Of a stretch of DNA of 64,000 nt, positions 28,127 through 37,272 are shown one piece after another. Numbering within the stretch: position 1 is the first letter of the stretch; the number at the start of each line of letters is the position of its first letter. The stretch lies in NCBI RefSeq assembly GCF_900103625.1, contig NZ_LT629700.1, forward strand, positions 2,202,371 through 2,266,370. Direction: 5' to 3'. Origin of the DNA: Corynebacterium mycetoides. GTDB taxonomy: Bacteria > Actinomycetota > Actinomycetes > Mycobacteriales > Mycobacteriaceae. A program made the position numbers and the translations under genes. The notes beneath the pieces were generated by a model that ran no database searches, was not told the origin of the DNA, and saw only the letters and a program-made list of their open reading frames with translations.

Positions 28127-28887
28127 GCACGCCCTTTCTCGCGGCTATCCAAGGCCAGACTGATCACAGCGAAGATGACAGTCCAGGCAATGATACTGAG
28201 CACAGGTTGCCATAGTGGGTCGGTGATCTCGTAGGGCTCGTCCTGAATCAACTGGAGTCCTTCGGCCACAGGCCACCGCGACAGCATGGTGGCGCCGTAC
28301 ATCGGGGTGAACCGGGAGAAGTCGATCAAGTTGCTCGTGAGCGGGAACAGGGTGTTTCCGGCGAAGGCCAGCAGAGTGACTGAGGTGGCGGCAATTGAGA
28401 CTGCCGTGAGGGACTTCAGCGATTGCGCCCAGACCAAACCGTAGAAGCCGAAAGGCAAGGACACGCCGACGGTGATGAGGAAGCTCCAGAACCACGCGCT
28501 GGCGTCCATCTCGGCGTCGACCAATGCGCCGGTGAGGAACACCGCAGCTACGGGCAGCACGACGTTGACGATGATGACGAGCAATCTCGCGACCGCAATC
28601 TGCATGTTCGTCAGGGGAGTCAGCGCTAGCTGCCGCCCCCATCCGCTGTTGTGCTCCACGACCACCAACGATGATTGGGAAACAGCTCCAGAAATGCCCG
28701 CGTAGAGGGCCATGCCGAGCATGACGAAGGCGGCGACATTGCCGTTGCCCAGTTCATCGCCTGAATACTGCTGGGCAGCACCGAAAATGAGGTAGAGAAT
28801 CACCGGAAGAACGATGTTGAAGAACAGCGAAGAGGCATCGGATTTGAGGCGTTTGAGGTTGTGCAGTGCGAACTTCAGGGTGGTCAT
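28123..28887 (-). CDS. ABC-2 type exporter permease
   Basis: 254 residues with six hydrophobic segments and an ABC-2 layout (FFNIVLPVILYLIFGAAQQY near the N-terminus, SGAVSQSSLVVVEHNSGWGRQLALTPL on the coupling side). It pairs with the upstream ATPase to form an exporter, probably for a drug, antimicrobial peptide or lipid. It overlaps both neighbours by four bases. Confidence 0.88.
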   Translation of the reverse strand: MTTLKFALHNLKRLKSDASSLFFNIVLPVILYLIFGAAQQYSGDELGNGNVAAFVMLGMALYAGISGAVSQSSLVVVEHNSGWGRQLALTPLTNMQIAVARLLVIIVNVVLPVAAVFLTGALVDAEMDASAWFWSFLITVGVSLPFGFYGLVWAQSLKSLTAVSIAATSVTLLAFAGNTLFPLTSNLIDFSRFTPMYGATMLSRWPVAEGLQLIQDEPYEITDPLWQPVLSIIAWTVIFAVISLALDSREKGRA

Positions 28888-29708
28888 GGCTGCTCCTTAT
28901 CTGAGGTGAGCGCGACGAAGGAGTCCTCCAGGGACGTTCTGGTGATGGTCAGGTCGTGCGCGTCGGTCTCGGTGAGTAGTTTCCGGGCGTAGGAATCGGC
29001 GTCGCTGGTGGTGACGTCGATAAGCCCCTGCGATGACTGCGCTGTGACCCGCTTTTTGTTCGCGTCGGCAGTGAGTTGGTCTGTCGGCCCATCCGCGATG
29101 ACCTGGCCGTGGTCGAGCACGATGATGCGTTCGGCCAGGTTCTCTGCTTCTTCGAGGTAGTGTGTGGAGAAGATGATGGTGCGTCCGGAGTGGGCCTGGG
29201 CGCGCATCGTGTCCCAGAACTCGTGGCGGCTGGTGGCGTCCATGCCGGTGGTTGGTTCGTCGAGGATGAGAATGTCCGGCTTGCCCAGCAACGCAATCGC
29301 GAAACGAATGCGCTGTTGCTCGCCGCCAGAGCATTTGCCCACCCGGCGGTTCTGAATCTTGGTGAGATTCGCCTGCTCGATCGCAGCCTCCACGCCGATG
29401 GAATCGCGGTGCGTGGAGTTGATCATGGCCAGGGTGTCTTTGACGGTGACAGTGTCGAGGAGACCGCCGGTTTGCATCACCGCACCGATGCGTGCGTCCC
29501 GGATGGCCTGCGCCGGGGTCATGTCGGCCACGCGTACTGTGCCGCTTGTCGGCTTGGTCAATCCGAGAATGAGGTCCACCAGGGTGGTTTTGCCTGCTCC
29601 GTTGCGCCCAAGCAGGCCGACGATTTCACCGCGGCCAATGCTCAGGCTGACATCTTCAACGGCTTTCACCGATCCGAAATGCTTGCTCACGTTTTGTGTT
29701 TCGATCAT
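28884..29708 (-). CDS. ABC exporter ATP-binding protein
   Basis: 274 residues with Walker A (GLLGRNGAGKTT), Q-loop region, signature CSGGEQQRIRFAIALLG and Walker B with DILILDEPTTGMD. The C-terminal 70 residues form the extra domain of the CcmA/DrrA type. First gene of the exporter/two-component operon. A TGTCA/TGACA-rich dyad sits 45-70 bp upstream and is a good candidate for binding by its own response regulator. Confidence 0.92.
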   Translation of the reverse strand: MIETQNVSKHFGSVKAVEDVSLSIGRGEIVGLLGRNGAGKTTLVDLILGLTKPTSGTVRVADMTPAQAIRDARIGAVMQTGGLLDTVTVKDTLAMINSTHRDSIGVEAAIEQANLTKIQNRRVGKCSGGEQQRIRFAIALLGKPDILILDEPTTGMDATSRHEFWDTMRAQAHSGRTIIFSTHYLEEAENLAERIIVLDHGQVIADGPTDQLTADANKKRVTAQSSQGLIDVTTSDADSYARKLLTETDAHDLTITRTSLEDSFVALTSDKEQP

Positions 29709-29751
29709 GCTTCACATTCCACTGCGCGCCGGGAAGGCGAGCGTAGCCCTG

Positions 29752-29780
29752 CTGTCACGATCTCGGCGTGACAGTTGTCA
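29752..29780. promoter_or_regulatory. Overlapping inverted repeats between the ABC operon and the ectC-like gene
   Basis: CTGTCACG-atctcgg-CGTGACAG is a perfect 8-bp dyad, and TGACAGTTGTCA is a second one that shares its right arm. Three alternating TGTCA/TGACA half sites in 29 bp suggest cooperative binding by a dimeric regulator, most simply the LuxR-type regulator of the adjacent cassette. The site lies between divergent genes. Confidence 0.5.
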
Positions 29781-29835
29781 TGGGTGTTAGCCTGGGGTCA
29801 AGATTGCGAACCGATCGAAAAAAGGAGCATTAGTT

Positions 29836-30210
29836 ATGTTCACCCGTTCCCGCGACGAAGTGGAAAAGGTCGAGTGGGGCGGCGGCACCTCTGAGCGTGT
29901 CGTCACCGCCAAGGACAACATGGGCTTCGCCATCGCCCACACTGTTGTCCGTGCTGGCACTGAGTCCAAGCTGCAGTACCGTAATCACCTCGAGGCTTGC
30001 TACTGCATCGGCGGTTCCGGCGAGGTCGAGGACACCGAGGGCAACGTGTACCCCATCACTCCGGGCACGGTGTATGTGCTTGATGAGCACGACGCCCACT
30101 ACCTCCGCGGCGGCAAGGACGAGGACCTCATCCTGGTCTCCGTGTTCAACCCGGCCATCACCGGCGATGAGAAGCACGAGCTGACCGCCGACGGCTTCAG
30201 CTCCTACTAA
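29836..30210 (+). CDS. ectC: Solitary EctC-like protein (ectoine synthase family cupin), block A copy
   Basis: 124 residues, the length of ectoine synthase. The metal ligands of characterised EctC (Glu, Tyr, His) are matched by Glu53 (NHLEACYC), Tyr80 and His88 ([15 protein letters not shown]), and [11 protein letters not shown] matches the conserved C-terminal block. There is no ectA, ectB or ectD nearby, so ectoine cannot be made de novo from this locus. It may cyclise an imported or salvaged N-acetyl-diaminobutyrate, act in reverse on ectoine, or have another cupin reaction. GGAG precedes the ATG. A terminator follows directly. Confidence 0.78.
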   Translation: MFTRSRDEVEKVEWGGGTSERVVTAKDNMGFAIAHTVVRAGTESKLQYRNHLEACYCIGGSGEVEDTEGNVYPITPGTVYVLDEHDAHYLRGGKDEDLILVSVFNPAITGDEKHELTADGFSSY

Positions 30211-30239
30211 ACCCTTACTGAACACGGTAAAACCCCAGG

Positions 30240-30262
30240 GACTCCGCAATGCGGAGTCTCTT
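30240..30262 (+). terminator. Terminator of the ectC-like gene (block A)
   Basis: GACTCCGC-AAT-GCGGAGTC followed by TCTTTT: an 8-bp perfect stem with a tight loop, 30 bp after the stop. Confidence 0.82.
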
Positions 30263-30290
30263 TTGGCGTGCAAGGGGTGCCAGGAGCACT

Positions 30291-30896
30291 ATGAACACTG
30301 ACCGAATCCGCCGCGCCGTTCTCATCGTTGCGCTGCTGAACCTGCTCTACTTCTTCATCGAGTTCGCCGCGGCCGTGATGATTGGCTCAGCCTCGTTGTT
30401 CGCCGACTCGGCCGACTTCCTGGAGGACACCGCAATCAACCTGCTGGTGTTCTTTGCAGTGGCGAGGCCCGCGTCGCGACGTCGGAAAGCGGGAAGCGTG
30501 CTCGCGGCGCTCATCCTGATTCCTGCGATCGCAGCGATCGTGATGGTTGTGACCAAGATTCTCAACCCGGAGCCGCCATCGGCGGAAGGGCTGACGGCGG
30601 TGGCGTTCGGTGCGCTGGTGGTCAACGTCATTTGCGCAGTGATCTTGCTGCGCTTGCGCGACGAAGGATCCTCGCTCGCGACGGGTGCGTGGCTCGCTGC
30701 GCGTAACGACGCCTTGGCAAACCTCCTCATCATCCTCGCTGGTCTGCTGACGTTCGTGTGGCCGACCGCGTGGTTCGACATCGTCGTCGGAGCCATCATC
30801 GCAGTGGTCAACTTGTCGGCGGCCAAGGAGGTGTGGGAGGAATCCCGCGAGGAGCATGACTCCGTCGAAGAGGCGTTTGCAGATATGGAGGACTAG
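30291..30896 (+). CDS. Cation-diffusion-facilitator-like membrane protein
   Basis: 201 residues with six predicted helices and no soluble C-terminal metal-binding domain. Helix 2 has FADSADFLEDTAINLL, and helix 5 AARNDALANLLIILAG, positions where CDF proteins place metal-binding Asp/His or Asn pairs. The substrate is probably a divalent cation; the absence of the cytoplasmic domain makes this a short-form member. It lies between the ectC-like and Nramp-like genes in block A and has no counterpart in block B. Confidence 0.7.
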   Translation: MNTDRIRRAVLIVALLNLLYFFIEFAAAVMIGSASLFADSADFLEDTAINLLVFFAVARPASRRRKAGSVLAALILIPAIAAIVMVVTKILNPEPPSAEGLTAVAFGALVVNVICAVILLRLRDEGSSLATGAWLAARNDALANLLIILAGLLTFVWPTAWFDIVVGAIIAVVNLSAAKEVWEESREEHDSVEEAFADMED

Positions 30897-30952
30897 CAAA
30901 ACCCGATAGGGTAGCTAGAACACCTGTCACCGACGGCAGAAAGGGTCTGTCC

Positions 30953-32194
30953 ATGTCAACCACAGTGGAAAGCCACGGCAAGCGAGGCAAGAGGAAATCG
31001 GGATGGCTGGGGCCGGGGTTGCTGATTAGCGCCTCCTTCATCGGCCCGGGCACGGTCACGACGGCAACAGTCACCGGCGCGAGCTACGGATTCGCTCTGA
31101 CGTGGACAATCGTGTTCTCCATCGTGGCGACGATTATCCTGCAGGAAATGTCTGCCCGACTCGGTCTCATGGGAAAGTTGAGCACGGGTGAGGCGCTGCG
31201 CGCGACCTTCGAGTCGCCGGTGGCGAAAGCGCTGATGATCACGCTCATTGTCGCGGCGATCGGCATCGGCGGCGCCGCTTATGCCGGAGGCGACACCACC
31301 GGCACCGCTTTGGCTCTGAGCTCGGTCACGGGGCTGAGCATCCCCTTGCTCGCCGGCATCATCGCCGCGATCATCGTCGGGCTGCTGCTCACCGGCAGCT
31401 ACAAAGTGATCGAGAACGTCATGACGGGCCTCGTCGTGATCCTCGCGCTCATATTCCTTATCACTGCCATTTCCGTGAAACCGGATCTCGGGGAGATGTT
31501 CCGCGGGGCATTCGTGCCGAGCATTCCGGACGGCGCGGTGCTCACCGCGATCGCGCTCATCGGAACGACCGTGGTGCCCTACAACATCTTTCTCCACTCC
31601 AACCTCGTCCAGGAAAAGTGGGGCGATGAGCCGCAGGAGCAGGCGCTGAAGAAAGCCCGCGTGGACAACGTCATTTCCATCTCCGTCGGCGGCTTGATCA
31701 CCCTCGCGATTCTGGCGACGGCCGCCGCGGTCATGTTCACCAAGGGGCTCGAAGCCGAGTCCGCGGCCGACCTGGCTGAGCCGCTGCGCCCCATGCTCGG
31801 TGACTTCGCTCCCTGGGCTTTGGCGATTGGCCTCTTCGCAGCCGGTCTGACGTCCGCTATTGCCGGCCCCCTCGGCGCGGCCTACGCGATCTGCGGTGTG
31901 CTCGGCTGGTCCTCGGATATGAAGGACAACAGGTTCCGGGCGATTTACCTGACAGTCGTCATCGTCGGTGCGATCATTGCCATCACCGGCGTGAACCCGA
32001 TCCAGGTGATCATCCTCGCTCAAGCCGCGAACGGCATCCTGCTTCCGGTCGTCGCGTTCTTCCTGCTGTACACGATGAACAACAAGAAGCTTCTCGGTGA
32101 GCACGCCAATGGACTCGCCTCTAACATCTTCGGAGGAGCCATTTTCCTGGTCACCGTGGTGCTCGGCGGGTACTCGCTCTACAGCCTGTTCTAG
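30953..32194 (+). CDS. Atypical Nramp-family transporter (block A copy)
   Basis: 413 residues with eleven predicted helices and the Nramp/SLC11 fold. Helix 1 reads SFIGPGTVTTATVTGASYG, where metal-transporting members have DPGN, and helix 6 reads GTTVVPYNIFLHSNLVQEKW, where they have an A/M-M-P-H block. Both the metal-binding Asp/Asn and the soft-ligand Met are therefore replaced. IQVIILAQAANGILLPV in the last third is well conserved. Substrate prediction as manganese is unsafe; magnesium-type NRMT or another solute is possible. A paralogue with the same changes is in block B. Confidence 0.8.
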   Translation: MSTTVESHGKRGKRKSGWLGPGLLISASFIGPGTVTTATVTGASYGFALTWTIVFSIVATIILQEMSARLGLMGKLSTGEALRATFESPVAKALMITLIVAAIGIGGAAYAGGDTTGTALALSSVTGLSIPLLAGIIAAIIVGLLLTGSYKVIENVMTGLVVILALIFLITAISVKPDLGEMFRGAFVPSIPDGAVLTAIALIGTTVVPYNIFLHSNLVQEKWGDEPQEQALKKARVDNVISISVGGLITLAILATAAAVMFTKGLEAESAADLAEPLRPMLGDFAPWALAIGLFAAGLTSAIAGPLGAAYAICGVLGWSSDMKDNRFRAIYLTVVIVGAIIAITGVNPIQVIILAQAANGILLPVVAFFLLYTMNNKKLLGEHANGLASNIFGGAIFLVTVVLGGYSLYSLF

Positions 32195-32209
32195 ATGGTG
32201 GCAGCCGCG

Positions 32210-33610
32210 TTAAACCGTGTATCCAACGATGAGCATCATGATGGCCATCGGGATACCGGCCGCGACAAGGGTCGCCGTGGTGTAACCCAGCACATCGCGG
32301 ATTTTCATGCCGGCGACAGCGAGCATGGGCAGCGCCCAGAACGGCTGAATCATATTGGTCCACTGGTCGCCGTACGCGATCGCCATGATGGCCATCTCTG
32401 GTGACGCTCCCAACTGCTCTGCTGCATCGAGAAGGATCGGGCCCTGAACAGCGAGCTGGCCGCCGCCTGACGGGACAAAGAAATTCACAATGCCCGCAGA
32501 AATGAAGCCGAGAACGCCCAGTGTCTCCGGTGTGGCGACAGCGACGATGGAGTTGGACAGAATCGCCGCCAGACCAGTCGTGGTCATGATGCCCATGATG
32601 CCGGCGTACAGGGGGAACTGGAGGAGGATATCGCCGACATTCGACGCGGCTTCCTTGGTCAGCTGCGCGAGCTCGTGGGGGCTGCGGACAAGCAGGAAGA
32701 TGAGCGTGAGGAACGTCCAGTTCACAATGTTCAGCGTGACGCTACCCCCGTTGACGAAGTGGACAACGAGGTAGGCGAGCAACGCCAATCCGGTGACGAG
32801 GGTGAGGATGCGCGAAGCATCGATGCGGTCAGCGGTGGTGTCCCGAGGGGCTGGTGCCTGCTCTTTCTCCACCAGTTCTGCCACCGTGTCGTCCTTGATC
32901 AGGTGAGAGCTCTGCACCTCGCGGGGTGCGATGAAGTAGAGCACCAATGCCACGCAGGCGAGAGTGACCACGATGGTGGTCAAGTTCCACCAGGAAAACA
33001 GCGTGTCGGACAGGGGAATGGTCCGCCCCAACTGCTTGGCAATGAACGACCCGTCCGTTGCCGCAGTGAGCTGGGCGGAGCCGGAGTAACCCATGTGCCA
33101 GACGACCATCGCCGAGTACGCCGAAGCAATCAGCATGGGAAAACTAATGCTCTGTCCACGCTGGTGGAACTGAACCGCGATGTTCTTGGCCAAGATGGCA
33201 CCGAGCATGAGGCCCAGTCCCCACGAGAACAGCATCGCCATCGCCGTCACTCCGAAAAGGAAGAGGTAGGCCGCCATTGGCTTCTTCGGCACTGTTGCAA
33301 GAGACCTGAGCAGGGTGCTCACTGCGCTGGTTCCAGCCAGGATTGACCCAAGTAGCAGCACAAGGGCCATCTGTGTCATGAACTCGAGAAGCCCGGACAG
33401 GCCGTTGCCCCATCCGGTAACGACATCCACTGGCCCCGCGTCGGTGAACACGAGGGCCATGATCGCCACGATGGCCGTGAGCACGATCGCGAAAGTGAGG
33501 GCAGAGGGGGTGTATTCCTCGATGAGCCGGTTGATCGGCCGCATGGCGCGTGCGAAGAACGGGTCTCGAGAGGGGGTCGCCGCTTCGCCTCGCTGAACAG
33601 TCGTAGTCAC
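32210..33610 (-). CDS. atoE: Short-chain fatty acid transporter, AtoE family
   Basis: 466 residues, about twelve helices. SWGLGLMLGAILAKNIA, VVWHMGYSGSAQLTAAT, VNFFVPSGGGQLAVQGPILL and YGDQWTNMIQPFWALPMLAV are the family blocks, the last ones lining the substrate path. It should import acetoacetate, butyrate or similar acids. I chose the GTG at 33608-33610 because GGAGG is properly spaced before it; the ATG just upstream contains that site. It converges with the Nramp-like gene. It may feed the 3-oxoacid CoA-transferase encoded 10 kb away, although the two are not linked in one operon. Confidence 0.85.
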   Translation of the reverse strand: MTTTVQRGEAATPSRDPFFARAMRPINRLIEEYTPSALTFAIVLTAIVAIMALVFTDAGPVDVVTGWGNGLSGLLEFMTQMALVLLLGSILAGTSAVSTLLRSLATVPKKPMAAYLFLFGVTAMAMLFSWGLGLMLGAILAKNIAVQFHQRGQSISFPMLIASAYSAMVVWHMGYSGSAQLTAATDGSFIAKQLGRTIPLSDTLFSWWNLTTIVVTLACVALVLYFIAPREVQSSHLIKDDTVAELVEKEQAPAPRDTTADRIDASRILTLVTGLALLAYLVVHFVNGGSVTLNIVNWTFLTLIFLLVRSPHELAQLTKEAASNVGDILLQFPLYAGIMGIMTTTGLAAILSNSIVAVATPETLGVLGFISAGIVNFFVPSGGGQLAVQGPILLDAAEQLGASPEMAIMAIAYGDQWTNMIQPFWALPMLAVAGMKIRDVLGYTTATLVAAGIPMAIMMLIVGYTV

Positions 33611-33730
33611 AGTGTCCTCCATCATCAAAAGCGCAAAATATGGGCTGCGTCACATTATGCCCAATTGATTTTGGAAGTAAAGCTACTTTCTAAGAAAAAC
33701 TAAATGTGGGGAGCCGACGGCGCAGCGGAT

Positions 33731-34387
33731 TTAGGTGCGCCCGCGCCCAAATTCGCGGATGACCCGCTCGACGTAGCTGCGGGGATCGTCGGCGTTCATG
33801 ATGCCGCGGACGATGGCGACACCGTCCACGCCGGTGCGGGCGAGGTCAGCGGCATCGTTGACAGTGACGTCGCCTATGGCGACGATAGGGAGCTTTGAGC
33901 TATCGACGAGAGCAGGGTACCCCTCGAGCCCGAGTGGTTCGCGGCCGGAATCTTTCGTGGGTGTTGCTCGGAACGGACCGGCGCCGATGTAGTCGATGAC
34001 GTCTGCGTACGAGTTCGCGTTCTCGACGAGGTCGAGGGTGCCCGTTGTCAGACCGATGATCGCGTCCGGGCCCAGTAGTTCGCGCGCGACGCGGGGATCG
34101 AGATCGTCTTGGCCGATGTGCACCCCGGCGATGCCGTGGGGTTTGAGGGCTAGGGCGACGTCGACGCGGTCGTCGATAAGCACGTGCGTTGCGGGGTTCG
34201 CGTCGCGCACGGCGGTGACGACGGCGCGGGCGAGGTCGTAGAGGTCCCGCGCGGCAATTGGCTTGCTACGCACCTGGATCAAGCCCGCGCCGCCGAGGGC
34301 GGCCGCGCGGGAAGTTTCAACGATGTGGGCGGGTTCACCCTGGCCGGTGATGAAGTAGCAGCGGAGGTCGAGAGAATCAGTTGTCAC
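33731..34387 (-). CDS. thiE: Thiamine-phosphate synthase ThiE (block A copy)
   Basis: 218 residues, TIM barrel joining HMP-pyrophosphate and thiazole phosphate. [65 protein letters not shown] and LPIVAIGDVTVNDA are the conserved beta-strand ends with Mg and phosphate ligands. Start taken at GTG 34385-34387; the gene overlaps the end of the upstream small gene by 11 bases. This is the intact copy; the block B homologue carries three frameshifts. Confidence 0.92.
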   Translation of the reverse strand: MTTDSLDLRCYFITGQGEPAHIVETSRAAALGGAGLIQVRSKPIAARDLYDLARAVVTAVRDANPATHVLIDDRVDVALALKPHGIAGVHIGQDDLDPRVARELLGPDAIIGLTTGTLDLVENANSYADVIDYIGAGPFRATPTKDSGREPLGLEGYPALVDSSKLPIVAIGDVTVNDAADLARTGVDGVAIVRGIMNADDPRSYVERVIREFGRGRT

Positions 34388-34664
34388 GCAGCGCCTCAAT
34401 CAACTCGTCTTTGGTCATGTCGGAGCGGCCGGCGATGTCGAGCTCCTGGGCGCGCGCGTACAGTTCGTCCTTTGTCCAGTCGTCGTACGAGCCGGACTCG
34501 CCGCCTTTCGCGCTCACCTTCGAGCGTGACGAGTTGGCGGCGGCGTTGGCGATCGCCGCTGCTTTAGACTTCGAGTTGCCCTCCTCGCGGAGCTTCTCGT
34601 AGAGCTCGCCGTCTTTGACAGAGGGTCCGCCGGGCGTGTTCTCGGGATGTGCGTCCTTGGCCAT
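34377..34664 (-). CDS. Small basic/acidic protein with a Rho-N/SAP-like C-terminal motif (DUF7218-like)
   Basis: 95 residues. A charged N-terminal half (GELYEKLREEGNSKSKAAAI) is followed by YDDWTKDELYARAQELDIAG and RSDMTKDELIEAL, the helix-extension-helix pattern of Rho-N/SAP nucleic-acid-binding modules. It probably binds nucleic acid. It is co-transcribed with thiE. The start MAKDAHPENT was preferred over longer upstream frames that run into the divergent protease promoter region. Confidence 0.75.
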   Translation of the reverse strand: MAKDAHPENTPGGPSVKDGELYEKLREEGNSKSKAAAIANAAANSSRSKVSAKGGESGSYDDWTKDELYARAQELDIAGRSDMTKDELIEALRDN

Positions 34665-34779
34665 GCCCGCAATTCTATGGCCAACACACGCTGCGGTAAG
34701 CGGGAAAGATGGCAGAGTGATGGCACGCTGGGGATGGTCTTGGACCGGAGTGTCCGAGGATGAACAAAAGGGGTGCGCA

Positions 34780-35622
34780 ATGCGACGTGGAAGAAGGGTC
34801 GCTGCCGTCACGGCAGTGTTGGCATCGGCGCTCGCGGCCGTGAGCTCACCCGCGGTCGCGCAAGCCCAGATGGACCCGAACTATCACTGGCGCAACGACC
34901 CGCTGACCAAGGTGATGGCCGGCAAGCCGTTCGTGGACCGGGTGCTGCACCGCGTGTCGGGATCGTGGTTCGATGCGGCGCCTGTTTCACCGGGAGCGCA
35001 AGACGCGCTGCGGCGGGGCAAGTCTCTGTACGGCCCGGGCGCCCCGCTCTACGTGGGCGACTTCAGTATGTGCACCGCGGCGGCGGTGGGCACCGACAGC
35101 GCGGGGCGGATGGTGGCCATCACGGCGGGCCACTGCGGCCACCTGGGGGAGCCGGTCGCGGCGGCTGACTCGCTGCAAGCGGGCTGGTCGGGACGGATTG
35201 CCCGGAAGAACGACGCGCTCGACTACGCCGTCATCGAACTGGGCCCGAACGCGGAACTCACCGCGAGCTACAACGGTACGACGGTGCGTTCCGCCGGCGG
35301 TCGCGCCAACCCAGGCGAGGTGGTGTGCAAGAACGGTTACGCGTCGGGCGCGACGTGCGGAGCTGTGCTCGGCGCGGACTCCCAGCGCCACTTCACGCAC
35401 CTGTGCGCGATGGCGGGGGATTCCGGCGCACCGGTTTATAGCGGTGAGCGCCTCGTGGGCATGGTCAGCGGCGGGCTGCTTCCGCCGGGACTCAACCTGC
35501 AGTGCAAGACGCCGCTGCAAGGCGCGCTGCACGCACCGACGGTGGTCACCAACATCGACGCGGTCATCGCGGACATGAACTCCGTGCCGGGAGTGGGGCA
35601 GGGGTTCGTCCTGGCGCGCTAG
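34780..35622 (+). CDS. Secreted trypsin-like (S1) serine protease
   Basis: 280 residues. The first 30 (MRRGRR, hydrophobic core, AVAQAQ) form a Sec signal peptide with an Ala-x-Ala type cleavage site. The catalytic triad is complete: His118 (ITAGHCG), Asp148 (ALDYAVIEL) and Ser215 ([10 protein letters not shown]). Cys pairs at 98/119 and 183/193 could form disulfides. This is a chymotrypsin-fold exported protease common in corynebacteria; its substrate is unknown. It converges with hisN with a 4-bp overlap. Confidence 0.9.
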   Translation: MRRGRRVAAVTAVLASALAAVSSPAVAQAQMDPNYHWRNDPLTKVMAGKPFVDRVLHRVSGSWFDAAPVSPGAQDALRRGKSLYGPGAPLYVGDFSMCTAAAVGTDSAGRMVAITAGHCGHLGEPVAAADSLQAGWSGRIARKNDALDYAVIELGPNAELTASYNGTTVRSAGGRANPGEVVCKNGYASGATCGAVLGADSQRHFTHLCAMAGDSGAPVYSGERLVGMVSGGLLPPGLNLQCKTPLQGALHAPTVVTNIDAVIADMNSVPGVGQGFVLAR

Positions 35623-36404
35623 TTGCGCAGCCGGCCGAGCACTTCGTCGTGAAGCAGGCCGTTGGTGGCTACGGCGTCTCCGCCGTGGGGACCGTCCTCA
35701 CCCGCGAGCGAGGTGAAGCGCCCGCCAGCTTCGGTGACCAGCACGGACAGTGCCGCGAGATCCCACAGCGAGACTTCGGGCTCGGCGGCGATATCCACGG
35801 AACCTTCAGCGACGAAGCAGTAGGAGAGGAAATCGCCGTAGCCGCGGAGGCGCCACGTGTCGTCCGACAGCGAGATGAGCGCATCGCGCAGACCGCGGTC
35901 GCGCCAGCCGCTCAGCGAAGAAATCGCGAGCGAGGCGTCGCCAAGCTTATCGACGCCCGACACCCCCAGCTTCTTCACACCACCACCCGCGAAGGTCCGC
36001 CACGCGCCGGTGCCGGAGCTGGCGTACCAGCGGCGGGCGAGGGCGGGAGCACTGACGACGCCGACCACGGGTTGGCCGTCCTCGAGCAGCGCGATGAGAG
36101 TGGCCCACACCGGCACACCCCGCACATAGTTCTTCGTCCCGTCAATCGGGTCGATCACCCACTGGCGCCCCTCGAAGTGGACGTCGCCGCCGAATTCCTC
36201 GCCGAGAATCGCGTCCGTCGGGCGGGCCTCCTCGAGTTTGTCGCGCAGCGCCTGCTCCACGGCGACATCCGCATCTGAAACCGGCGTCATGTCGGGCTTG
36301 GAATCGACCTTGAGGTCGGCAGATTCAAAGCGCGCGATCGTGACCGTGTCGGCGATGTCGGCGAGTTCGAGGGCGAGGGCGAGATCGTCTGAGTAGGTGG
36401 ACAT
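35619..36404 (-). CDS. hisN: Histidinol-phosphatase, inositol-monophosphatase type
   Basis: 261 residues. Metal-binding blocks of the IMPase fold are [25 protein letters not shown] and the C-terminal [19 protein letters not shown]. In corynebacteria this gene, next to a second IMPase and prfB, is the histidinol-phosphatase of histidine synthesis. The ATG at 36404 (MSTYSDD) was chosen over a GTG two codons upstream. Eleven bases separate it from the preceding IMPase. Confidence 0.87.
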   Translation of the reverse strand: MSTYSDDLALALELADIADTVTIARFESADLKVDSKPDMTPVSDADVAVEQALRDKLEEARPTDAILGEEFGGDVHFEGRQWVIDPIDGTKNYVRGVPVWATLIALLEDGQPVVGVVSAPALARRWYASSGTGAWRTFAGGGVKKLGVSGVDKLGDASLAISSLSGWRDRGLRDALISLSDDTWRLRGYGDFLSYCFVAEGSVDIAAEPEVSLWDLAALSVLVTEAGGRFTSLAGEDGPHGGDAVATNGLLHDEVLGRLRN

Positions 36405-36415
36405 GCTCACCGACT

Positions 36416-37234
36416 CTAGTGCCCCGAGTCGGCGAGGAGGCTGAGCACGTCGTCGACGAGACGGCGGTTACCTGCGACGCACCACGTCACGCCACCTGCG
36501 TCGACCTTCACCGCGGCACCGCAGGCTGCTTCGACGAGCGCTTTGCCGGGCAGCCAGTCCCAGTCGGCGACAGAATGCTGCATCCATCCTCCAATGCCGC
36601 CGGAGGCGACGGTGGCGAGGTCGATCGACCCGGCGCCGAACATCCGCACCGTCGCTGCGCGACTCGCCGCGGCCATCCAGGCTCCGCGGATGCCGTCGTC
36701 AAGCATGACGCGCGGGTGGAGGTAGGTGGCGAGGGCGAGTTGGTCGAGGGGGGCGTCGACAAGCGGCGCGAGCTGGGCGCCGTTCTTTAACGACTCCCCG
36801 CCGTGCGCGGTCCACGTCGTTTTCAGTGCCGGGCGGTTGACTGCGCTGGCGACGATGCGTTCCGGGTCGGAGGGCTCACCCTCCACGAGCGCCACTGCCG
36901 AACAGAAATAGTCCGACCCGCAAGAAAAGTTGTAGGTCCCGTCCACTGGGTCGATGACCCACGTGCGGCCGCTCGCGGACGCTTTGGCCGCGCCTTCCTC
37001 GCCGAGCACTCCGTCGTCCGGGCGGAGGGCGGCGAGCACGTCGGCGACGAACTTCTCCGCGGCCGTGTCCGCCTCGGTGACGACATCCGACACCGACGTC
37101 TTCTGACTCGTCTCCAGCCCGCGGTTGCGCATGGACAGCGCGAGTTCGCCCGCCGTCTCGACGAGGGCGGGCGCGAGTTCGCGGTCTTCGGCGTGTTCCA
37201 AGTCGGCGATGAATGCGTGGGCTAGGTCGCTCAT
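36416..37234 (-). CDS. Inositol-monophosphatase-family phosphatase
   Basis: About 272 residues. [26 protein letters not shown] and [18 protein letters not shown] give the metal and substrate sites. It could hydrolyse inositol-1-phosphate for phosphatidylinositol/mycothiol synthesis or a related sugar phosphate. It is the first gene of a two-gene operon with hisN and divergent from prfB by 38 bp. A start nine bases upstream (MAGMSD) is equally possible. Confidence 0.83.
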   Translation of the reverse strand: MSDLAHAFIADLEHAEDRELAPALVETAGELALSMRNRGLETSQKTSVSDVVTEADTAAEKFVADVLAALRPDDGVLGEEGAAKASASGRTWVIDPVDGTYNFSCGSDYFCSAVALVEGEPSDPERIVASAVNRPALKTTWTAHGGESLKNGAQLAPLVDAPLDQLALATYLHPRVMLDDGIRGAWMAAASRAATVRMFGAGSIDLATVASGGIGGWMQHSVADWDWLPGKALVEAACGAAVKVDAGGVTWCVAGNRRLVDDVLSLLADSGH

Positions 37235-37272
37235 GCCAGCCATTATTGCGCCGTCCACTAGACTGCGCACGT

